From: a virus
Virus record (IMG/VR): IMGVR_UViG_3300025892_000038
Coordinates: 1-46,442 of that record
DNA: 46,442 bases
Strand: one strand, 5' to 3'
Below are positions 7,862 to 19,400 of this stretch, piece by piece; positions within the stretch are counted from its first letter, which is position 1; each line of letters starts with the position of its first letter. The notes beneath the pieces are model-generated. The model was not told where the DNA came from and ran no database searches. It worked only from the letters and a program-made list of their open reading frames with translations. The position numbers and the translations under genes were made by a program.

Positions 7862-10800
7862 ATGGCTAAAGACGCATCGATAAAGGTGATGCTTGAATTT
7901 CAAGCAAACAACGCATCACTATCAAAAGCAACTAAAGGTATAGCTAATGAGCTTAGTACCCTTCAGCGTAAAACCGCAACAGTAGCGTCATCCATGACTT
8001 CTTTCGTACCAGCATTCGCTGCAGTTGGTGCAGCAGCCTTTTCAGCTTTTTCATTCGCAGGTAGAGCAGCAGTACAATTTCAAGACTCATTTGCAGGTGT
8101 TAGAAAAACATTAAATTTCTCAGGTACTGCAGCAAAAAATCAAGAAGAAAACTTTAGAGCTTTAGCTGATTCCTTAGTTGACATATCAAGAACAACACCT
8201 ATGGCTGCAAATGAACTTGCAAGAATAGGTGAAATTGGTGGTCAGTTAGGTATATCAGCTGGTGCTATTACAAAATTTACAAAAACTATATCACAACTTA
8301 CTGTAGCAACAACAATGTCAGCAGAGGAAGCTTCCTTTGCTTTGTCAAGACTTGCAGCTATCACTAGACTACCTGAAAGAAATTTAGGTAACTTAGCTTC
8401 TGTACTTGTTAGATTAGGTAACGAGTTTGCAGCTACTGAAGGTGAAATAGTGAATACTGCAATGAAGATTGCTTCAGCTTTAGAGCTACTTGAATCACCT
8501 ACTTCAAATGCAGCAGCAGACTCATTAGCTTTAGCAGCAGCATTAAAACAAGTTGGTCAGCAAACACAAGCTGGTTCTACTGCGGTTGCTAGGTCATTAG
8601 ACATTATGGCTACTGCTGTACTACAAGGTGGTAGGGAGCTTTCATTATTTGCAAAAGTAGCAGGAATGACATCAGACACGTTTAGGAACCTCGCGGAAGC
8701 ATCTCCAGCACAAGCTTTCGTAGCTTTCTTAGAAGGATTACAAGCAGTTGGTAATGCTGGTGCAGATACAGTTCAATTATTAGAAGAATTAGGATTAGGT
8801 CAGCAAAGAACATTAAGAGCTTTACGTTCTATGGCTTTAGCTTCAGATGATGTTAAAGATGCTTTAAGTTCAGCTAACGAAGAGTTTGCTTTAAATAATG
8901 CTTTACAAACAGAAGCAGAAAAAAGATATGAAACAGTTGTTTCTCAATTAGGAATGCTGAGAAATAATATTACAGCTTTAGGTATAGAGACTGGTAATCA
9001 ATTACTAGAACCACTTAATGAAGTTATTGATGGATTGACAACAATTGCTGGTGGTACAACATCTGATGAGTTAAAAAGAATAGTTGCAGGATTTGCACTT
9101 ATGGCAACTACCTTAAATGGAGTAATGGTTGCCAGAAAAAAAATGTTACAACTTAATCAAGTTGCACAAGGTAGTGGACTTATGGGAACTGGTGTCGATG
9201 GAAGTATTAGTTTTCTTGGTGATGCTTTACCTGGTCCAAAAGAATTACTACATAGAAGAAGAGCTAGAAAAATTCAAGGTAGAGGTGGTTCAACATTTAA
9301 TAGAAAAGATTTTCTTGCTCAACAAGCAGGAATGGGAAGACAAACTAGAGGTTTTGAAAACATATTAAAAAATGCAGACGTAATGGATGTTGATGTATTT
9401 GATGCTCAAGCTAATCAAGCTTTGTTGGATAAAACAGGTGGATTTACAGACCAAGCACCTGAAGATGTTAGATTTTTAGGAGCTGATGGTACAGAAAAAT
9501 CATTAAGTGGTGCAGAGCAAAATAGATTGGGATTGTTGCAGGCTATGAATCAAGAAACTGTAAAACAATCTAGTGAATTAATTAAAATACAAGATTTAGA
9601 GTCTTCAATAGCAGAATTAAAACAAGAAGCACTAGGTTTTGCTGAAGAAGCAAATGTATTATCAAAAGATGAAGCTGCTACTAAGAAAAAAGACCCAGAT
9701 AAAATTAAAAACATAAGTGATGGTATTAGTGACACACTAAAGGAATCAAGCAAAGTAGATTTTGGTGACGATGAGCAGAGCTTTAAAAGAATACAAAAAT
9801 CTGCTGTGGACTACAATGTTGCATTACAAAGCCTTGCTGAAGCTGAAAATAGATTAATTACAGCTGAAACTGAGTTAAAAGGTGTAAAAGAAATAGGAAC
9901 TGCTGACTATACCAAACAATCACAGGCTGTACAAAATGCCAAAAATGATGTTGATGAGTTTACAAATTCAGTTGAAAAAACAGGTGAAACATTAAAAGAT
10001 AATATTAAGGAAATAGATGGAAATGGTGTTGAAATAGATGCTTTAGCAAAAGATTTAAACGGTTTAGTCGATGAATATGAGGGTGTTGAAAATGCATCAA
10101 GTAAAGTAACAGCACAACAAAGAGCTGATGCTGAAAAAGCTCAAGCTTCTCTTACTGAAACAACTGCAAAAATTAATGAACAAGAACGAGAATTAAGAGA
10201 ACTTCAAGCAACTTCAGCACAGGGTGGCTTCGTAACACAAAGTGTTGGTGCAAGTTCTGGAATATTGGGACCAGACCCTGCAAAAACAGATACTGCATTT
10301 AGAAGCGTAGGAAATAGCATAAAAGTCCTTGGTGGAAATATGACTGTATTTGGTAATGAAACCCAAAAAACAGCAGGAGTATTTAAATCTTTCTTAAGAA
10401 CATTATTTATGAGTAGGAAACAACTTTTAGCTAACAGTCAAGCTGTTGTAGCATCTGCTAATTCAACAACTGCTATGAAAGTTGCTACTCAAGGTTTAAC
10501 AAATGCCATGATTGGTCTAAAAGCAGCAACAGTATCCTTGCTTGCTTCTCTTGGAGCAATGGTTGCATTTGGTGCAATTATGGGTTATCTAATGAAGTTG
10601 TGGGAAAATGCCAAAAAAACATCTGCAGCTATTAGAGAAATTGGTGATGAGATTAAAGGTGTTATAGACCTACAAGATGAATTAGTATTTAGCAATCTGC
10701 AAAGAGGTTTAATAGAAGATGCTTTAGCAAATGAAATGAAAAAGAGAAGTCCAGACCAAACATTAATTAAAACATTTCAACAACAATTATCTGATATGGA

Positions 10801-13800
10801 TGAAGGTATTAATCAAGCTAAATTTAATATAGAAGAAAATATGGCAGAAATTGGTAAAGCCTTATTACTTGAAACAACAGAAGATGGTGTAAACGTTGAA
10901 GCAAGATTAGAAGGTATAAATAGAGCATTAGGTGATACATTTGATTTGAATGAATTCTTTGTCGAAGTAGGAAAACAGATAACTGATTTTGAATATGCAA
11001 CTACTAGAACATTATTAAGAACATTACAAAATTTAGAAGAAACCCAAGATGAAATAGATAGTTTAAGAGCTGGTGGAGCTACAGCTGCAACTAGCCCAAG
11101 GTTAAAAGAATTAGAACAAGAGATTGCAGTATTTGATGTACTTAGAGAAATACAAAGACAAACAGGAGATGAATTTGAAGATTTCTTAAAAGGTACTGGA
11201 GATGTATTCGGTAAGAACTTTCAGGATACTTTCTCAGGTTCAATACTAGGTGGTGAGGGTGCATTATCTGACAATATTTCTGGTAGTTTAACTGAGAGAT
11301 TTGGGTTAAGTTTTAAAGAATTGGAAGATGGAAGTGTTGGAGTATTTCAAGCAATAGAAGAAGGCTACACAGATATGTATGGAAATATTGCAAGTGTAGC
11401 ACAGGAACCAATAGCTGTACTAGCGGCTGATACTTTCCTAGATGCAGATAAAAACCCAGTAGATATGGATAAAGTGTTAAATGACTTATCTGCATACATA
11501 ATTCTTGCAGAAACTCTAAGGTCTCAAGCAACTGGTAAAAAAGCTGCAAGCTTGGCTTCACAAAATTCTACTTTTATACAAATGCAAAATGAAGGCTTAA
11601 TTAAACAAATGCAATTCTTAAAAGCTAATGGTGTAATTATGCAAGATGTTGACCCTCATAAAAATAGGGCAAGAGCTATTCAAATGGTGAGTAATGCTAC
11701 TAGAGTTTATCAAAATCAACAAATACAGAAAGCTCAACAAAGTGCTAATTCATTAGGAATACTTGAGTTCCAAATGAGCAAATTTGAAAAAGCTCTTAAT
11801 GAAAGTCTTCAAAGGTCAGCAGGTACTTTAGCAAGTGTATTTTCAGAAATACCTATAACAGTTAGAAAAGGTGTTGATGAAATGTTAAACGAAATGGTTA
11901 TAAAAGAAGCTAGACTTAAAAACTTCCAAAATGATATAAAAAGACTTTCAAGTATTGCTCCTATGTTAGCTAAAAACTTAGCTGACCAAGGATTAGCTGC
12001 TAGACAAATGTTAACTGACTTATTATCAGACCCAGTTGCAGCATTCTCAATGGAAGCCTCAATGAATAGAATTGCACCTTTCCAAGCTGAAAAATTAGGT
12101 TTAAGTGAAGAAGAAATCGAGAGAATGCAAGATGCTGGTCTTAGATTAGGTGACTCAGCTTCTGAAGGTATTATTGTAGGTATTCAAAATAGACAAGCTG
12201 AATTAGAAAAAGTATTAATTAGTTCAGTTAAAGGTGCAATTGACGCAACAGCATATTACATAAAAGAAGGTTCTCCATCTAAATTAACTATGGAAAAGCT
12301 TGGTGAACCTATTGGTCAAGGTATTGCATTAGGTATTTCAAATGAAGAAGACGGAATTGCAGGAGAACTTGTTCGTGTTGTAGAGAATGCAATCGAAGAA
12401 ACAGAATTACTTTTAATGGAAACAAGTGAAGGTATTTCTGAACTTACAAGAGCACTTACAACCATGTTTGCAGTTACAGCTGGTAAAAGAGCATTAACTG
12501 CTGCTAATTATACTGTTCAAAAATCTGAACAAGCTCTTATGGCTACTAGAAGAAAGAATGCAACCTTACAGGAAAGAATCACAAAGAATCAAATAGCTCT
12601 TCAAAAAGCAGAACTTGAAGGTAGAAAAAATAATATAACTATGTCTGAAGAAATGAACATTCTTCAACAAAAAGTTGCAATAGATGAAATGAAGAGAACT
12701 ATGAGTGGTAAGAAAACTGCTTCTGAAAGAAAAGCTATTGCAAATGCTGAAAAAGAATTGGAAGAGTTAAGACTTGCTGCAGAGGCAGGAATTGTAGATA
12801 CTTTAGATGTAGAAGTTGCTGAAGAAAAACTTGCTGACTTAAAAGGTACTAACAAATCTATTGAAGAGCAACGTATTGAAATATTACAACTTGCTGAAGC
12901 TGAAAAGAAATTACAAGAAACAGAAAAAGAAGCTAGAGAGGTTGACGAACAACTAATTTCTTTAAGAGAAGAAAATATTAAGTTACTTGATGAAGCTGCT
13001 AATAAATCATTTGAATTACAAACTGCTTATGATAATTTAGAAGCATCAACTGAAGGTGTATTTAATGCAGAAATGAAGTATGCAGAAGCTAGAGATAAAT
13101 TTGATAAATTTGTTAAAGCTTCACCTGACTTATTCGCTGCACTAGTCGAAGGATATGGTGGTGTAGGAAGCACTATAGATGCTATTACAACTAAAACTCT
13201 TAACTTAGTAAATAAAACTGAAACTGGTGCTGATAGAGCAGTTCTTGCACTACAAACAATAGTCACTGAGGCTAATAAAACTGCTGCACATTTGACATCA
13301 TTAGATTTATTAGCAGATACACGTTTTGAAAGTGCACCACAAGAAGCAATGGATATGAGAAACACAGTTGGTACTGCAAAAGAATTTTTAGAAATATTTA
13401 GAGGAACTCCTTTGGAAGGATTAATAAATAATTTCAAAGGTATGTCAGCTACAGGTTCTGGTAGAACATCGGCTATGGATAGGTCAGTATTCAAAGATAT
13501 AGATGACTTTATGGCTTCAGAGCAAGCACTTTCAGATGCAAGAGCAGGTAAAGATATTACTTTTAGTGATTTTTCAAGAGCTCTTCAATCTTATTTAGGT
13601 GTTGCAACAAATGTTGATACAGCAGGTAATATAAACTTCGCTGAAGACCAATTAGAAGGACTAGGTATTGCTGATACAGCTGGAGTTGCTCAGGCTAAAG
13701 GAACAATAGGTAATCAAAACTTTGGAACAGCTGTATTGGGAGCCAGTGGTGATTATTTGACTGGCGAAATGAATGACTTATCAAGATTGGCACCTAATGA

Positions 13801-14434
13801 AAGAATAGAATACAACTACTCTATGTCTCAGGCTCAACAAAAGAAATTAGGTTTTACTCCTACTACATATGACGTAACAAATATAAATGATTTAGTAAAA
13901 TTGTTTAATAGAGCTACTGGAACTAGTGGAAACAGTGAAGAAAAAGTATTGGAAGCATTAGGCATGAAAGGTCTTCCAGGAAAACTTGGAGACCCTAGTA
14001 AAACAATAACAGAAACTGGTAGGGAAATGTCAACTTCCCTTGACCACTTACATGTATTTCAAAGAGATAGAAATAAGCAAAATTACAAAGATACACTTTT
14101 AGGTAATGTTTCCAAATTATTAGATACATTAGGAGAGGGTAGATACGAATATCTATTAAAGAGAAAATATGGTGGTGGTATGAAGCCATTTCAAAGAGCA
14201 CTTGTTGGTGAGTACGGACCAGAAATGGTAACTGCTTTACCTCAAGGTGGATTAAGAGTAACACCTCAAGGTTCTGAAAGAGGTGGTAGTATTAGTATCA
14301 ATAGTTTGAATGTAAACGTAACGGGAGTACCTACTGACCCTGTACAAGCAAGAAAAGCTGCTGTACAAATACAAAAGGCTTTAGTCAAATTAGATAAAGA
14401 AGGTGTTTCTGGTACAGGATTGTCGAGGAGATAA
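7862..14434 (+). CDS. Tape measure protein
   Basis: The 2190-residue product is the longest ORF after the tail chaperones and sets tail length. The N-terminus is typical: Ala/Ser-rich hydrophobic stretch at about residues 43-70, then FQDSFAGVRKTLNFSGT and the TTPMAANELARIGEIGGQLG motif of the TP901-type core. Long coiled-coil regions follow, with charged helices near residues 560-800 and 1540-1720. A hydrophobic membrane-like segment (VSLLASLGAMVAFGAIMGYL) lies near residue 890, as in tape measures that insert into the host membrane. A compact end with KYGGGMKPFQRALVGEYGPE is typical of the C-terminus. No lytic or peptidase motif was seen. AGGA at 7857-7860 lies only one base before the ATG, so translation is probably coupled to the frameshift product ending at 7858. 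Confidence 0.93.
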   Translation: MAKDASIKVMLEFQANNASLSKATKGIANELSTLQRKTATVASSMTSFVPAFAAVGAAAFSAFSFAGRAAVQFQDSFAGVRKTLNFSGTAAKNQEENFRALADSLVDISRTTPMAANELARIGEIGGQLGISAGAITKFTKTISQLTVATTMSAEEASFALSRLAAITRLPERNLGNLASVLVRLGNEFAATEGEIVNTAMKIASALELLESPTSNAAADSLALAAALKQVGQQTQAGSTAVARSLDIMATAVLQGGRELSLFAKVAGMTSDTFRNLAEASPAQAFVAFLEGLQAVGNAGADTVQLLEELGLGQQRTLRALRSMALASDDVKDALSSANEEFALNNALQTEAEKRYETVVSQLGMLRNNITALGIETGNQLLEPLNEVIDGLTTIAGGTTSDELKRIVAGFALMATTLNGVMVARKKMLQLNQVAQGSGLMGTGVDGSISFLGDALPGPKELLHRRRARKIQGRGGSTFNRKDFLAQQAGMGRQTRGFENILKNADVMDVDVFDAQANQALLDKTGGFTDQAPEDVRFLGADGTEKSLSGAEQNRLGLLQAMNQETVKQSSELIKIQDLESSIAELKQEALGFAEEANVLSKDEAATKKKDPDKIKNISDGISDTLKESSKVDFGDDEQSFKRIQKSAVDYNVALQSLAEAENRLITAETELKGVKEIGTADYTKQSQAVQNAKNDVDEFTNSVEKTGETLKDNIKEIDGNGVEIDALAKDLNGLVDEYEGVENASSKVTAQQRADAEKAQASLTETTAKINEQERELRELQATSAQGGFVTQSVGASSGILGPDPAKTDTAFRSVGNSIKVLGGNMTVFGNETQKTAGVFKSFLRTLFMSRKQLLANSQAVVASANSTTAMKVATQGLTNAMIGLKAATVSLLASLGAMVAFGAIMGYLMKLWENAKKTSAAIREIGDEIKGVIDLQDELVFSNLQRGLIEDALANEMKKRSPDQTLIKTFQQQLSDMDEGINQAKFNIEENMAEIGKALLLETTEDGVNVEARLEGINRALGDTFDLNEFFVEVGKQITDFEYATTRTLLRTLQNLEETQDEIDSLRAGGATAATSPRLKELEQEIAVFDVLREIQRQTGDEFEDFLKGTGDVFGKNFQDTFSGSILGGEGALSDNISGSLTERFGLSFKELEDGSVGVFQAIEEGYTDMYGNIASVAQEPIAVLAADTFLDADKNPVDMDKVLNDLSAYIILAETLRSQATGKKAASLASQNSTFIQMQNEGLIKQMQFLKANGVIMQDVDPHKNRARAIQMVSNATRVYQNQQIQKAQQSANSLGILEFQMSKFEKALNESLQRSAGTLASVFSEIPITVRKGVDEMLNEMVIKEARLKNFQNDIKRLSSIAPMLAKNLADQGLAARQMLTDLLSDPVAAFSMEASMNRIAPFQAEKLGLSEEEIERMQDAGLRLGDSASEGIIVGIQNRQAELEKVLISSVKGAIDATAYYIKEGSPSKLTMEKLGEPIGQGIALGISNEEDGIAGELVRVVENAIEETELLLMETSEGISELTRALTTMFAVTAGKRALTAANYTVQKSEQALMATRRKNATLQERITKNQIALQKAELEGRKNNITMSEEMNILQQKVAIDEMKRTMSGKKTASERKAIANAEKELEELRLAAEAGIVDTLDVEVAEEKLADLKGTNKSIEEQRIEILQLAEAEKKLQETEKEAREVDEQLISLREENIKLLDEAANKSFELQTAYDNLEASTEGVFNAEMKYAEARDKFDKFVKASPDLFAALVEGYGGVGSTIDAITTKTLNLVNKTETGADRAVLALQTIVTEANKTAAHLTSLDLLADTRFESAPQEAMDMRNTVGTAKEFLEIFRGTPLEGLINNFKGMSATGSGRTSAMDRSVFKDIDDFMASEQALSDARAGKDITFSDFSRALQSYLGVATNVDTAGNINFAEDQLEGLGIADTAGVAQAKGTIGNQNFGTAVLGASGDYLTGEMNDLSRLAPNERIEYNYSMSQAQQKKLGFTPTTYDVTNINDLVKLFNRATGTSGNSEEKVLEALGMKGLPGKLGDPSKTITETGREMSTSLDHLHVFQRDRNKQNYKDTLLGNVSKLLDTLGEGRYEYLLKRKYGGGMKPFQRALVGEYGPEMVTALPQGGLRVTPQGSERGGSISINSLNVNVTGVPTDPVQARKAAVQIQKALVKLDKEGVSGTGLSRR

Positions 14435-15780
14435 TGGCACATAAAGTACATATTGGTAGATTATCATTTACATCACCTGGTTCTATAAATTTTGATTCAT
14501 CTGATGGTGGAAGAAATTTAAGTTTTAGAGGTAAAATTGGTGGTGTAGAAATAACGCTTGACCATATTAAATATATTAGAGATGAATTGGTTTCTATTGC
14601 TGCTTATGGATTAACTGTACCATTTAGATACGACGGCGATTCAAGTTATGATGGATATGTTAAAGTTAACTCTAGTTCTGTCAGTACTCAAAGATATCAA
14701 CGTGGAGGTTTCAGCTATAGTGTAGATTTAGAATACTTAGGTCGCTCAGGCGAAGTAGTATTTGAATCAAGGTTTACTGGTGCTTTGCTAGATAATGACC
14801 ATAGTGTTACAGCTACTACAAATCAATTTCATGCAAGTCCAGGTAATCATTATAACTACTATCATCCTTCAGAACCTACTGATGGTACTAGATTAGCTAA
14901 TGATGAAACAAGTACTGCTATTGGTGCTTCAACAACTTTAAGATTAAAAACTGATAATAATTTAAGAAACTCTAATGCAACATTTCATGTTGAACCTGAA
15001 GATTTTTATAAAGGTGCTTGTCTAATTAAAACAGGTACATACGATAGTGGATTTACTTCTAGCAATAATGTACAAACAATGAGTGACACTGCTAATGAAG
15101 TCAGGTGTGGTTTATTCTCATCAAACAAACCAACAGCTCTTACTTTAGAAAATGGTTTAATAAAAATACAATTTAGTGCTTCGACTACCCAAGCATTATT
15201 TACAAGCTATATCTATGATGTATCAGATTATCAATCTAGTAAAGATTGGGTTTTCTCTAAAGGTACACCAACAGGCTCTGAACAATTAGGAGATAATTGG
15301 TTAGGCTGGAGAACTATGCAAATATTAAAAAATCACCCAGAATGTGCAACAGTAAGATGTACTACCTATCTTAATGCTGATAGTAAAGATGGAAGATTAG
15401 TAGTAGATTTTACATTGCGTAGAGGTTCTCATCATGTTTCTATTGTTGCGAATCAATATACATCTAGTAGATTTAATTTATCTTTAGCAACAGCTTCAGG
15501 AACAAATGCTTCAACAGGTACGGGATATATTTATGACGGTACTTCTAGTCCAGAAGATGGTAATAAATGGTTATTAGGAAGTCCTGATAGTGCAGCTTCA
15601 TCTGCACAATTTGATTTAGCTAGAGAAATGTTATATAAAACAGGAGCACAAATGAAAGCATACATAGGTTATGAACTTGCACAAGAAAATGGAAGTATAA
15701 ACACTGCTGATACAAGAGACTCTGTAAGAGACCAGTATTTAGATAATGTTTACGAATATCAAAAATTAGTTAAGTCATAA
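14434..15780 (+). CDS. Minor tail protein, possible distal tail protein
   Basis: A 448-residue beta-rich protein placed right after the tape measure, where siphophages carry the distal tail protein that forms the ring at the tube end. The first 125 residues are the most conserved-looking part (HIGRLSFTSPGSINF ... KIGGVEITLDHIKYIRDEL) and resemble the N-terminal domain of such proteins. The rest is Ser/Thr/Asn-rich with alternating strands, possibly a carbohydrate-binding or decoration domain. It begins and ends in TAATG overlaps. Distal tail identity is by position and shape only. Confidence 0.65.
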   Translation: MAHKVHIGRLSFTSPGSINFDSSDGGRNLSFRGKIGGVEITLDHIKYIRDELVSIAAYGLTVPFRYDGDSSYDGYVKVNSSSVSTQRYQRGGFSYSVDLEYLGRSGEVVFESRFTGALLDNDHSVTATTNQFHASPGNHYNYYHPSEPTDGTRLANDETSTAIGASTTLRLKTDNNLRNSNATFHVEPEDFYKGACLIKTGTYDSGFTSSNNVQTMSDTANEVRCGLFSSNKPTALTLENGLIKIQFSASTTQALFTSYIYDVSDYQSSKDWVFSKGTPTGSEQLGDNWLGWRTMQILKNHPECATVRCTTYLNADSKDGRLVVDFTLRRGSHHVSIVANQYTSSRFNLSLATASGTNASTGTGYIYDGTSSPEDGNKWLLGSPDSAASSAQFDLAREMLYKTGAQMKAYIGYELAQENGSINTADTRDSVRDQYLDNVYEYQKLVKS

Positions 15781-16469
15781 TGGCAGTAACAGAAAAATTA
15801 ATGGCTCAGGGTTCATTTAATTTACAATTAGATTATAACAAATTACCCAACTCAGTTTTAAACTCAATAGATGCTTGGGACCAAATAGTAATAACACCTT
15901 CAAGAGTTACAGAAGATGAACTTAATGATGCAGCTATGCTTACATCTTCTGAATATGTTGGTGTAGTAAAATCACTTGGTCTTGGAGATGATGCAGTAGA
16001 TATAGAAGGTGCTGGATTAGGAACTTATTTAGGAGACGGTGGTAGTCGTGGTATGCCTATTTCTGACCAAGGTGACATATCAAATATGAGAAGTTTTGAA
16101 AATAAATCTTTACAATTTGTTTTAGATAATAAAGATGGAACACCTTATGGAATATTGAGAGATGGTAGAGACGGTGGTCTTAGAAGTATAAGACCTGGCA
16201 CAATAACAAATCCAACACAAGAAAGCACTGATTTACTTTTAAATTTTGAAGGCATAGATGACAGCGTAACAACTACTGACGCAACCTCAAAAAAACATGA
16301 TATAAATTTTTATGGTAACGCTCACATAAGTACAGACCAAAGTAAATTTGGTTCTACATCTTTAGAATTAGACGGAGATAGAGACTATTTAGAAGTAGAC
16401 TACTCTTATCACTTTCAATTTGAAGCTGAAGACTTTACTGTTGAGTGGTGGGAGTATAGGGTTGCGTGA
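15780..16469 (+). CDS. Tail hub N-terminal part with first half of a split LamG-like domain
   Basis: This 229-residue ORF starts as a tail hub protein (residues 1-145, VTEKLMAQGSFNLQLDYN ... SLQFVLDNKDG) and from about residue 150 becomes the first half of a concanavalin/LamG-like domain: TDLLLNFEG, then SKFGSTSLELDGDRDYLEV and FTVEWWEYR. It stops abruptly at TGA followed at once by TAA (16467-16472). The second half of the same domain is found about 1.3 kb downstream inside the next ORF, which is in the same reading frame. The pair therefore looks like one ancestral hub gene interrupted by an insertion. The two products may assemble together in the tail tip. Confidence 0.75.
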   Translation: MAVTEKLMAQGSFNLQLDYNKLPNSVLNSIDAWDQIVITPSRVTEDELNDAAMLTSSEYVGVVKSLGLGDDAVDIEGAGLGTYLGDGGSRGMPISDQGDISNMRSFENKSLQFVLDNKDGTPYGILRDGRDGGLRSIRPGTITNPTQESTDLLLNFEGIDDSVTTTDATSKKHDINFYGNAHISTDQSKFGSTSLELDGDRDYLEVDYSYHFQFEAEDFTVEWWEYRVA

Positions 16470-16475
16470 TAAGTT

Positions 16476-19400
16476 ATGCCACAATTTGATTTAGCAAATG
16501 CAAATGTAAGCTCTAGTGGTTTTACAAAAATTAAAAACAGAATAGGTTTTGTTCCCTTTGTTTATGACACAGGATATCCAAATTTAGGTAGCTACATTGA
16601 TAACGACCCCATACCTTCTGGTTCATCAATATATGCAGAAAGTGTAGGTGGTAGAGTACCATTTGACCCTGACTTTCATAATGGTGTTAGAGGTAATTTA
16701 GTTGTAGGATATGGACACACATATAGAAATGAAGGAGCACAATGGAGAGGTTCTGATGCTCTTTTTTATGATTTTTATTCAGTAAAAGAAAACGCTAACG
16801 ATTCAAATTCGACATCATTTACTATAAACAGTGTAGATTATGCGTTTCCAATACAAAAAGGAGATGTATTTGCTACAACTGATGATGGTGGTAAATACTT
16901 AGATGCTTCTAATACTGTAATAACAAAAGGTATAAGAATCAAATATATTGGTGATGATACTTCAACTACTAATCAAAGGTTCTCAGAATCAATAGCAAGT
17001 ACTCTACTAAGCGAAGATTTAATTGGTTATAAGAATAAAGTTATTTCAGTTTTTACAGGTTATGAAGATTCTTTCCCCTATGACAACACATTAGCTCAAG
17101 AACATTTTGATATGATGGTGGGTTTGTGTTTTGCTATAGGAAAAAGTGCTTTTGAAAATACATTTTTTGTAAATAGATATAAATTAGTTGATGGAACATC
17201 AGTAACTCAAACAAGTCACTTAACTGCTTATAATGATGCTGGTTACGCTCTAATGTTTTTAGGTGGTAAAGCAAAACCAAGTGATTATCCAAATGGTGAC
17301 GCTAGTTCAGCAAATAATTTAATATTGGAACACTATGAACCAATTTTAGTAAATGGTGTAAAACTTACTTGGGAAAATGTATTCCTTTGGGACCCTGCGT
17401 TAATAAAACAAAGACAAGGTGATATTGATGAATTATTAGGTTCTAACAGCTCTGTTAATCCAACAGCAACTCCTTTGAATCCAGTAACTAATTCACAATG
17501 GTATCAAGGTCCTCCAATACCAGAAGATTTTTTTATGGCTAGACCAAATGCACCTGCTTGGTCTGATGTCGTAACATCTACATTACCTTCTGGTTCTGTT
17601 AGTAATACAATATTAGAACTACTAACTCAAGGCAGAGAAGATGAAATACCACTCTATTACACTGGAGACGCATCTATTTATGACACAGACCCAGGAAATG
17701 AAAACTATTGGGAAGAAGACCCATTTTATCAAAAAGCTTATTCTGCCTTTTGGCAAATAAATAATAGATGGTACAAAGGAAATCAAACTTTTATCGCACC
17801 TAGAGCTAAGTCAACAAATGGACCTGCAATTGCTGCACAAGGAGATGGTTCAGTTCCACCTTATATTTTTGGTTTAAATAATGGTTCTGGAGAGCTAGGA
17901 GTATATATAACTAGTACTAGAGCTGAAAGCACTATTGATGGCATTACAGGAATAGATAGCACAATTTGGGATATTGCTGACGGTGTAAAACTAGGTGATG
18001 TTTCTAATGGTCAATGGGTACATAGAGCAATAACTAGAAAAGGTAATAAATTTACAACATGGGAGAACGGTACTTTAGTTTCTCAATGGACCTCTGATAA
18101 GACTATTAAGAGAGTCACTAGAGATGCAAAATCTAGTGGTAGCGATGAAAAAGCATCTATGAATCTTTCTATAGGAAGGAGTCAACATGCGGATTACTTT
18201 AAAGGTTATATCGATTCATTAAAAGTTACTAAAGGTGAAGCTTTATATGATGCTAATTTTACACCTTCTACATCTGCTCCTACAATCGACAACACTTCAA
18301 ATAGTTATACAGGACTACACAATGTTGAATCTGTATACAATGCTTTGAAAAAGATAATGTCTCAGATGGATACAGAATATAAAGTTACTAATGAAGGCAA
18401 AATAGATGCAGGACCTAGAGAAAATTTATTTGTCGGTCATGGAACTAATGACCCTCTTGCTATTATTGTAAGAGATTCTTCAGGTGAAGACCCAGGTATT
18501 ATTGGTTTAAATCCTGATGCTTTGACTACACAGTTTGAGGCTGAAGATTGGGTATCTGGTGTCGAATATCTAAAGAATGTCGGTTCTGATGGTCAAAACA
18601 TAGACTTAGTAGAAAGATTTTTAACAGATGTACCTTATTATGATTTATTTGGTAACCCTTTAGAAAGAGTTGCATATGTCAACGAACAAGATACAAATGC
18701 TCTAATGGCACCAAAGAGAGCAGAAGCTTATTTAGATGAGTTTACAAGAGTTAAAAAATCATTGTCATTATCACTTGAATACTATGACATAAAAGGAGAC
18801 TTTGAGGTTGGAGATAATATATTTGTTTACGACCCTGAAGTTGGTTTTGTAGATGACTTAACAAAAGCTATTGCTGATGGTAGAACAGCACCTTATGAAG
18901 CTATATGGCAGGGTCAATATATAAATCCTGAAAAAATAAGAATTATTGGTATTACTTATCCTATTGAAGATAGCTTTGGAGTTTATTTAAGAAAAGTAGT
19001 TAACAGAAATCCTTATACAGTCAGATATATAGATTTATCAGATTATGTAATATTTGAATCAGGTAATACTTCGCTTGATGTAGGAGATTTAGGAAAGCAA
19101 ATAGGAGATGACTTAAGATTTTCTAATCAGTTATCTGGTACTACTACTGGTAGAACAGAATATAAACCTGGAAAAGTTATCGACCCTGATGATTTGAGTT
19201 CAGAAGGTATTAGAACTACAACTAGTTTTTACACAGATGCTTTAGGTACTCAGCAATCTATTATATTTATAGAATGGAGAACTCCTAGAAATACAAGCGG
19301 TACTGTTATTGAGAATGGTCTACATTATGAAATATCTGTAGAGCCTGTAAACCCTGCTTTAGGTGATGCTACTAAATACTTTGTACAATGGGGTAACGAA

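Noticed and set aside
13027-13494. 155-residue minus-strand ORF inside the tape measure gene
   Set aside because: It lies wholly opposite a strongly supported gene, has no ribosome site or motif, and its Ser/Ala/Val-rich content mirrors the codon pattern of the + strand.
16467-16472. Stop-codon readthrough joining the two hub ORFs
   Set aside because: Two consecutive different stops (TGA TAA) make readthrough very unlikely, and a new ATG follows 3 bases later.
16467-17780. Group I intron or intein splitting the hub gene
   Set aside because: The inserted sequence is in frame with the downstream part, encodes a lysozyme-like domain instead of a homing endonuclease, and I see no intein ends or intron core.
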